Position numbers and translations under genes: made by a program
In this document: positions 1-4,386 of the stretch, piece by piece
How positions within the stretch are numbered: the first letter of the stretch is position 1
Layout: each line of letters opens with the position of its first letter
Notes under the pieces: generated by a model
Seen by the model: the letters and a program-made list of their open reading frames with translations, nothing else
Databases searched by the model: none
Told to the model about the DNA's origin: nothing
Source: an uncultured Eubacteriales bacterium
GTDB lineage: Bacteria; Bacillota; Clostridia; UMGS1810
Assembly (NCBI GenBank): GCA_900555295.1
Contig: USKN01000127.1
Location: forward strand, 1 to 5,536
DNA: 5,536 bases
Direction: 5' to 3'

Positions 1-20
1 AACTTTTTTTAAAAAACCTC

Positions 21-49
21 TTGAATTTCTTGCGTAAATGTTATAAAAT
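21..49 (+). promoter_or_regulatory. Probable sigma-A promoter of the dcw operon
   Basis: A -35-like TTGAAT (21-26) and a -10-like TAAAAT (44-49) are separated by 17 bp. An overlapping reading is the extended -10 TGtTATAAA (39-47) with a 15-bp spacer. Either places transcription start near 54-57, just where the MraZ-like boxes begin, so a bound repressor would block the start region. This is the only good promoter upstream of mraZ in the visible sequence. The site is inferred from consensus matching only; A+T-rich DNA gives some chance matches, but position and spacing are right. Confidence 0.65.
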
Positions 50-56
50 TTACTTA

Positions 57-93
57 AAAGTGGTAAAAAGTGAATGAATGTGTCATCAAGTGG
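57..93 (+). promoter_or_regulatory. MraZ operator: four direct repeats at 10-bp period
   Basis: Four heptamers follow one another with 3-nt spacers: AAAGTGG (57-63), AAAGTGA (67-73), AATGTGT (77-83) and CAAGTGG (87-93). The GTG core recurs at 60, 70, 80 and 90, exactly one helical turn apart, so all copies face the same side of the DNA. This matches the known MraZ box arrangement of Gram-positive-type bacteria and mollicutes (AAAGTG-type repeats with N3 spacers upstream of mraZ), bound by a ring-shaped MraZ oligomer. It lies between the -10 and the mraZ start, so autorepression of the whole operon is the likely outcome. Box 3 is the weakest match. Confidence 0.85.
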
Positions 94-148
94 TGCCAAA
101 ATATTAAAAAATGGGTTTTTTATTAAAAAAGCGAAAGGGGGAGCGCAT

Positions 149-580
149 ATGTTCAGCGGAGAATATCAACACAGTGTTGATACAAAAGGCAGAGTTATTA
201 TACCGCTTAAATTCAGAGAACAACTCGGCAATACGTTTTGTATTACCCGCGGACTTGACGGAAACCTCCTTATTTATTCAAACAGCGCTTGGGAAAATGT
301 GTACCAAAAGTTGAGTACACTGCCTATGATTAATAAAGAATCACGTGCTTTCAGCAGATACCTTACTTCCGGCTGTACCGAAGTTGAAACGGACAGGCAG
401 GGAAGAATACTTATACCCCAGTCGCTTAGAACTCACGCAAATATAACAAAAGATGTTACAATAATCGGTAACGGCGATAAAGTTGAAATATGGGATACAC
501 AGCTTTGGAACAATTCTTTAAATGCTATTGACCCAGACGAACTTGCCGAAAAAATGAGCGATCTCGGAATAATAATATAA
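149..580 (+). CDS. mraZ: MraZ transcriptional regulator
   Basis: MraZ is a DNA-binding protein of the SpoVT/AbrB fold that is usually the first gene of the dcw cluster and regulates it. The 143-residue product has the family's usual length and the two tandem AbrB-like halves, each with a DxxxR motif: DTKGR at 11-15 followed by VIIP, and DRQGR at 82-86 followed by ILIP. The start MFSGEYQHSVD is the standard MraZ N-terminus. ATG 149 is chosen because it has a strong purine-rich ribosome site (AAGGGGGAG, 135-143) and matches family length. An in-frame ATG at 74 would add 25 residues but lacks a ribosome site and lies inside the operator. The stop codon overlaps the rsmH ribosome site. Autoregulation through the boxes at 57-93 is expected. 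Confidence 0.97.
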   Translation: MFSGEYQHSVDTKGRVIIPLKFREQLGNTFCITRGLDGNLLIYSNSAWENVYQKLSTLPMINKESRAFSRYLTSGCTEVETDRQGRILIPQSLRTHANITKDVTIIGNGDKVEIWDTQLWNNSLNAIDPDELAEKMSDLGIII

Positions 581-595
581 GGTGGTATTTTAAGT

Positions 596-1528
596 ATGGA
601 ATTTAAGCATACATCGGTGCTACTTAACGAAACAACGGACGGTTTGAACGTTAAAAGCGGCGGTATATATATAGACGCAACACTCGGCGGCGGCGGACAC
701 AGCGAAAGAGTTTTAAAAAAGCTTAACGGCAGCGGCTTGCTTGTGGGAATAGACAGAGATACGGACGCACTTAACGCAAGTAAAGAGCGTTTGCGAGAAT
801 ATAAAAATATAAAGTTTGTACACGGTAACTTTCACGACATAAAACAAATATTAAAAAGTGAGGGTATAACGGGTGCGGACGGAATAATGGCGGATTTGGG
901 AGTATCGTCATATCAGCTCGACAATAAAGAAAGAGGTTTTAGCTATATGGCGGACGCACCGCTTGATATGCGAATGAACAGGCAGGACGGGTTAACGGCG
1001 TATGATGTTGTAAATACATACAGCCGCCAGCAGCTTACACATATATTGTATAATTACGGTGAAGAAAAATTTTCTGCAAAAATTGCGGCGCTTATTGAGC
1101 AAAAAAGGGAAGTCTGTCCCATTAAAACCACTTTTGAGCTGGTTAAAATAATTGAAAGCGCAATTCCCGAACGTTTCAGACGGATTGGCTCACACCCTGC
1201 CAAAAGAACCTTTCAGGCAATAAGAATAGAGGTAAACGGTGAACTTGAACCGCTTACAAAGGCAATAGAAGATATGTTTGATTCTCTTAACCCCGGAGGG
1301 CGGCTTTGTATAATCTCTTTTCATTCGCTTGAAGACAGAATAGTAAAAAATGCTTTTTTGTCTTTTGCAAAAGGTTGTACATGCCCTCCTCAATTTCCTA
1401 TTTGCATATGCGGCAATAAACCGAAAGGTAAAATTATAACACGCAAGCCTATTTTGCCGAGTGACGGCGAATGTAAACTTAACAAAAGGTCAAAAAGCGC
1501 AAAATTAAGAATTATAGAAAAACTATGA
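596..1528 (+). CDS. rsmH: 16S rRNA (cytosine(1402)-N(4))-methyltransferase RsmH
   Basis: RsmH (formerly MraW) transfers a methyl group from S-adenosylmethionine to N4 of C1402 in the decoding centre of 16S rRNA. The 310-residue product is full length. Visible motifs are HTSVLLNE (5-12), the SAM-binding loop DATLGGGGHS (27-36), GIDRDTDAL (51-59), the catalytic-region DLGVSSYQLD (100-109) with RGFSY and PLDMRM after it, FQAIRIEVNGEL (206-217), and IISFHSLEDR (239-248). The C-terminal TRKPILPSDGE and SAKLRI are typical. Two CxC pairs (C261/C263 and C270/C272) flank PPQFPI, a pattern I associate with clostridial-type RsmH. ATG 596 follows AAGGTGG (579-585) at 10 nt, and this ribosome site overlaps the mraZ stop, suggesting coupled translation. 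Confidence 0.98.
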   Translation: MEFKHTSVLLNETTDGLNVKSGGIYIDATLGGGGHSERVLKKLNGSGLLVGIDRDTDALNASKERLREYKNIKFVHGNFHDIKQILKSEGITGADGIMADLGVSSYQLDNKERGFSYMADAPLDMRMNRQDGLTAYDVVNTYSRQQLTHILYNYGEEKFSAKIAALIEQKREVCPIKTTFELVKIIESAIPERFRRIGSHPAKRTFQAIRIEVNGELEPLTKAIEDMFDSLNPGGRLCIISFHSLEDRIVKNAFLSFAKGCTCPPQFPICICGNKPKGKIITRKPILPSDGECKLNKRSKSAKLRIIEKL

Positions 1529-1533
1529 GGTGA
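1527..1533 (+). promoter_or_regulatory. Ribosome binding site fixing the ftsL TTG start
   Basis: GAGGTGA lies 6 nt before TTG 1540 and overlaps the rsmH stop (TGA 1526-1528). With no usable ATG or GTG at the right distance, it selects TTG as start. Overlap with the upstream stop suggests translation of ftsL is coupled to rsmH. Confidence 0.75.
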
Positions 1534-1539
1534 AATGAA

Positions 1540-2058
1540 TTGAATTCGTATAATACAGGTTCATCAGCGTATAAATATGATTATGAAGAGTATTATAGCA
1601 CATCTGCGGCGGCATACGATTATGAGTTGGAAAACACACAGAAAAAAACAGAAAAACGTCACATTGAACGAATAAATGCAAAAGAAAAAAAGAATTTTGC
1701 ACTTGCCGTCTCGCTTTGCGTATGTCTTGCGGTGATTTTTTCACTTTGCGTTGCATTGCTTTATACAAGAGTAATGGTTATAAGAGCCGCAAACGAAGTG
1801 GGTGACCTTAAAGAAAAACTTGTTACAATTTCATCGGCAAACAGTAAACGCAGTATGGAAATAGAGCAAAGCGTTGATTTAAAAAAGATAGAAGAATTGG
1901 CAATAACACAGCACAATATGCATCGCCCCGATAAAACGCAAACGGTATACGTAAATGTTAAACAAGACGATTATGCCGAGGTTATAAATAAAAAGCACCA
2001 TAATATTTTTAAAGGCATTACACGCAACATAGGTAAGGTGTTGGCATATTTAAATTAA
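1540..2058 (+). CDS. ftsL: FtsL-like bitopic cell division protein, TTG start
   Basis: Identification rests on position (between rsmH and the class B PBP), topology and weak family resemblance, as FtsL sequences diverge quickly. The 172-residue product has a tyrosine-rich cytoplasmic N-terminus (8 Tyr in residues 4-28), a charged Lys/Arg/Glu stretch (35-51), one membrane segment (about 53-75), then an extracytoplasmic region with a likely coiled coil (about 80-120). The segment around VDLKKIEELAITQHNMHRP (112-130) resembles the conserved FtsL/DivIC motif. FtsL works with DivIB and DivIC to recruit and activate septal peptidoglycan synthases. The start must be TTG 1540, since nearby ATGs at 1525 and 1535 hit stops within three codons and the next in-frame Met (79) lies beyond the membrane segment. 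The tail is longer than in typical FtsL of 90-120 residues. Confidence 0.8.
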   Translation: MNSYNTGSSAYKYDYEEYYSTSAAAYDYELENTQKKTEKRHIERINAKEKKNFALAVSLCVCLAVIFSLCVALLYTRVMVIRAANEVGDLKEKLVTISSANSKRSMEIEQSVDLKKIEELAITQHNMHRPDKTQTVYVNVKQDDYAEVINKKHHNIFKGITRNIGKVLAYLN

Positions 2059-2072
2059 CAGAATAATATAAT
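2041..2072 (+). promoter_or_regulatory. Weak candidate internal promoter before the PBP gene
   Basis: TTGGCA (2041-2046, 5 of 6 matches to the -35 consensus) precedes a perfect TATAAT (2067-2072), but the 20-bp spacer is longer than normal. TTGGCA with TAATAT (2064-2069) has a 17-bp spacer but a weaker -10. A start near 2079 would produce an mRNA that skips the AGGAGG at 2076-2081 and translates only the PBP onwards. This is a consensus match in A+T-rich DNA and may be chance. Confidence 0.25.
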
Positions 2073-2075
2073 TGC

Positions 2076-2081
2076 AGGAGG
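2076..2081 (+). promoter_or_regulatory. Orphan Shine-Dalgarno AGGAGG without canonical start codon
   Basis: AGGAGG is the best anti-16S match in the window, yet no ATG, GTG or TTG lies 5-12 nt downstream. The codon at 8 nt is ATC (2090), followed by ATT, ATT; the nearest TTG (2097) opens only a 10-codon frame. It could serve a non-canonical start, be a relic after start loss, or act as an mRNA-stabilising ribosome-binding element (stab-SD) of the kind known in Bacillus transcripts. The PBP has its own site 100 nt further on. Confidence 0.6.
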
Positions 2082-2127
2082 AAAGCAAAATCATTATTGC
2101 ATTTTTGTTGTTTTGTATTTTGCTTTT
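2081..2127 (+). repeat. 11-bp inverted repeat in the ftsL-PBP spacer
   Basis: Positions 2081-2091 (GAAAGCAAAAT) pair with 2117-2127 (ATTTTGCTTTT) through ten Watson-Crick pairs and one G-U, leaving a 25-nt loop. In RNA the stem begins at the last G of the orphan AGGAGG and would enclose the putative ATC start near its top. The stem is mainly A-U with two G-C pairs and has no following U-tract of its own, so it does not look like an intrinsic terminator. Role unknown. Confidence 0.4.
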
Positions 2128-2176
2128 AATTGTATATTTTGGCATTGTATGTTCTATGTGCTTTTTTGCGAGGTAA
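2090..2176 (+). CDS. Possible 28-residue hydrophobic leader peptide (non-canonical start)
   Basis: After the AGGAGG at 2076-2081, an 8-nt gap leads to ATC 2090 and an open frame of 28 codons ending at TAA 2174-2176. The peptide would be nearly all hydrophobic (ILLLIVYFGIVC in its middle, three Cys overall, a lone Arg at the end), consistent with one membrane segment. Its stop overlaps the PBP ribosome site (GAGGT, 2170-2174), a classic arrangement for translational coupling. Against it: ATC is a very poor start codon, and the stretch 2091-2170 is 60% T, which makes any frame hydrophobic. It could be a real small protein, a leader controlling PBP expression, or a decayed gene with a lost ATG. 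No homologue is recognised. Confidence 0.22.
   Translation: MIIAFLLFCILLLIVYFGIVCSMCFFAR
2170..2174 (+). promoter_or_regulatory. Ribosome binding site fixing the PBP start at 2182
   Basis: GAGGT lies 7 nt before ATG 2182. The reading frame is open further upstream (a TTG at 2113), but that codon has no ribosome site at a usable distance and would put an implausible Cys- and Trp-containing tail before the normal short cytoplasmic start MKLNDYGKKNK. Confidence 0.75.
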
Positions 2177-2181
2177 ATTTA

Positions 2182-4368
2182 ATGAAATTAAATGATTACG
2201 GTAAAAAAAATAAAATGCGTGCGGTTATAGCCGTATCGCTTGTTATAAGCTTGCTCGGCGTTTTGTCGCTGCGCCTTGCGTGGCTTCAGTTTTACAGAGG
2301 CAAAGAGCTGTCGGATAAAGCTATAGCACAGCAAACACGTGATAAGGTGGTTAATTCAAAACGCGGTATAATATACGACAGAAACGGAAAAATTCTTGCG
2401 CAGAGTTCAACTGTTTCAACCGTTACGGTAACTCCTAACGAAGTGCGTTCAAACAAAGACGTAAATAAGGTTGCCGAACAGGTTGCGTCTGTTCTTGAAA
2501 TGGATAAAGACAAGGTGCTTAAAATTTTTAACAGAAAAACCGCATATGAAATTGTTAAGAAAAAAGTTGAAGCCGAAAAGGTAAATAAACTCCGCGAAAT
2601 GAAAATAAAAGGTATTCATTTTGACGAAGACTCAAAACGTTATTACCCTTACGGCACAATTGCAGCTCACGTTATAGGTTTTGTGGGCGACGACAACCAG
2701 GGACTGCAAGGTGTTGAACTTGTATACGACAAAAACTTAAAAGGCGTACCCGGCAGAATGGTTACCGCAAATGACGCGGCAGGCTCGGAAATGCCTTATA
2801 AATACGAAAAATACATTAATGCCGAAAACGGCTCAAACATTGTACTTACAATAGACGAGGTAATTCAGCAATTTGTTGAGTCGGAACTTGAACAGGCAGT
2901 TAAAGATTATAACGTAACAAACGGCGCGTCGTGCATTATAATGAATGCCAAAACGGGCGAAATTCTTGCAATGGCAACATATCCCACATACGACCTTAAC
3001 GCACCTATGTCGATTGTTGACGAACAGTCTAAAGCGGAAGTTGATAAACTTGAGGGTGAAGAAAAAAGCAAAGCGATAAGCGATATATTAAATAAACAGT
3101 GGCGAAACAAAGCTGTTGTTGATACATACGAACCCGGTTCAACATTTAAATCTTTTGTAGCGTCAATGGCACTTGAAGAAAATGTTGTAAGTCTTAACGA
3201 AGTATTTTTCTGCAGCGGTTCACATAAAGTCGGCGATAAAAGCATTAATTGCTGGAAAACGGGCGGACACGGCTCGGAAACATTTGTTCAGGGTGTACAA
3301 AATTCCTGTAACCCTGTTTTTATGACTATAGGCGCACGTATAGGTACGGCAAATTTTTATAAATACTACAAAGCATTCGGCTTTGCCGAAAAAACAGGTT
3401 TTGATTTGCCGGGCGAGGCGGTAGGCGCTTTTCATAAAATGTCTAAATTTAACGAAGTGGAGCTTGCTACATGTTCGTTCGGGCAGTCGTTTAACGTAAC
3501 GCCTCTTCAAATGATTACGGCTTACTCGGCCATTACAAATAACGGCGCAATGGTTCGCCCGCATATTGTAAAGGAATTTACCGACGATAACGGAAAAGTA
3601 ATTAAAAGTTTTGACACAGAAGTTATAAGAAATGTTATATCTCCCGAAACTGCGGAAACGGTACGCAATATTCTTGAAAGCGTTGTATCGGAAGGTACAT
3701 CAAAAAATGCCTATATTAAAGGCTACAGAGTAGCGGGAAAAACCGGTACAAGCGAAAAAGTGCCGCGTAATCAAGGTAAATATGTAGCGTCGTTTTGCGG
3801 ATTTGCTCCGGCAAACGACCCCGAAGTAATAGGCATTGTAATGCTCGATGAACCTATGGGCGACTCGCATATGGGCGGTCAGATTGCAGCACCCACATTT
3901 AAAAATATTTTTGATAATGTATTAAGATACCTCGGAATAGAACCTCAATATACCGAGGAGGAACTTGCAACAATGGATAATACGGTACCCAATGTTGAGG
4001 GTATTGAAAGAGCTAAAATAGCGGCAGCGTTTGACGGCAGCGGATTTAAGTACAATATAATAGGAAAAGGCCAAACGGTTATAAGCCAAATACCAAAAGG
4101 CGGAGCAAGTCTTCCGGAGGGGTCAACCGTTATGTTGTATACCGAGGACGATAAATCCGAAAAAGTTAAAGTGCCGAATGTTTTGGGTATGACGGCGTCA
4201 CAGGCAAATGCGGCGCTTGCCGAAAAAGGTTTAAATATGAAAATTTACGGCAACGAGGAATTATCCAAAAACAATGCCGTTGTAAACAAACAGGAACCGG
4301 CGGCGGAAACAGACGTTACAAGAGGTAGTGTTGTAAGTGTGCAGTTTAGTTATTCCGACGTACACTAA
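2182..4368 (+). CDS. spoVD: Class B penicillin-binding protein, SpoVD/FtsI type, with two PASTA domains
   Basis: This is a monofunctional DD-transpeptidase that cross-links peptidoglycan outside the membrane. The 728-residue product has a short cytoplasmic N-terminus, one membrane anchor (about 13-35), the PBP dimerisation domain with RGIIYDRNG (61-69), and a transpeptidase domain with the three catalytic motifs: STFK (S320 nucleophile, K323), SCN (375-377) and KTGTS (520-524). Two PASTA domains follow (about 601-656 and 661-725). The INCWKTGGHG segment (355-364) and SCN place C357 and C376 19 residues apart, like the redox-active Cys pair of Bacillus subtilis SpoVD. That favours a SpoVD-type, possibly sporulation, role, whereas the two-PASTA tail and dcw location also fit division PBP2B. 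The symbol is therefore tentative; the family call is firm. The gap to murE is 18 nt. Confidence 0.95.
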   Translation: MKLNDYGKKNKMRAVIAVSLVISLLGVLSLRLAWLQFYRGKELSDKAIAQQTRDKVVNSKRGIIYDRNGKILAQSSTVSTVTVTPNEVRSNKDVNKVAEQVASVLEMDKDKVLKIFNRKTAYEIVKKKVEAEKVNKLREMKIKGIHFDEDSKRYYPYGTIAAHVIGFVGDDNQGLQGVELVYDKNLKGVPGRMVTANDAAGSEMPYKYEKYINAENGSNIVLTIDEVIQQFVESELEQAVKDYNVTNGASCIIMNAKTGEILAMATYPTYDLNAPMSIVDEQSKAEVDKLEGEEKSKAISDILNKQWRNKAVVDTYEPGSTFKSFVASMALEENVVSLNEVFFCSGSHKVGDKSINCWKTGGHGSETFVQGVQNSCNPVFMTIGARIGTANFYKYYKAFGFAEKTGFDLPGEAVGAFHKMSKFNEVELATCSFGQSFNVTPLQMITAYSAITNNGAMVRPHIVKEFTDDNGKVIKSFDTEVIRNVISPETAETVRNILESVVSEGTSKNAYIKGYRVAGKTGTSEKVPRNQGKYVASFCGFAPANDPEVIGIVMLDEPMGDSHMGGQIAAPTFKNIFDNVLRYLGIEPQYTEEELATMDNTVPNVEGIERAKIAAAFDGSGFKYNIIGKGQTVISQIPKGGASLPEGSTVMLYTEDDKSEKVKVPNVLGMTASQANAALAEKGLNMKIYGNEELSKNNAVVNKQEPAAETDVTRGSVVSVQFSYSDVH

Positions 4369-4386
4369 ATGAAAGGTAAGTATAAA

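Noticed and set aside
1..16. T-run followed by A-run, possible tail of an upstream bidirectional terminator
   Set aside because: No G+C-rich stem is visible in the window, and the upstream sequence is not available.
74..148. Upstream in-frame ATG that would extend MraZ by 25 residues
   Set aside because: It lies inside the operator, lacks a ribosome site, and the extension does not resemble MraZ, while ATG 149 gives the standard N-terminus and length.
111..314. 67-codon + strand frame overlapping mraZ
   Set aside because: It is in another frame of a conserved gene, with no ribosome site and no recognisable content.
1190..1768. Minus-strand frames opposite rsmH and ftsL
   Set aside because: They lie antisense to well-supported genes, have unconvincing composition, and show no promoter or ribosome site.
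2132..2160. Possible sporulation sigma-E promoter (GTATATT at 2132-2138)
   Set aside because: No CATACA-like -10 element occurs at 13-15 bp downstream.
2113..2181. TTG start giving a 751-residue PBP
   Set aside because: There is no ribosome site at a usable distance, and the extra 23 residues are a translation of the T-rich spacer. ATG 2182 has GAGGT 7 nt upstream.
2292..3564. Three minus-strand frames opposite the PBP gene
   Set aside because: They are antisense shadows of a gene with all catalytic motifs intact.
4369..4386. Earlier ATG for murE directly after the PBP stop
   Set aside because: It is in frame but has no ribosome site; the AAAGGT before ATG 4387 falls within this extension.
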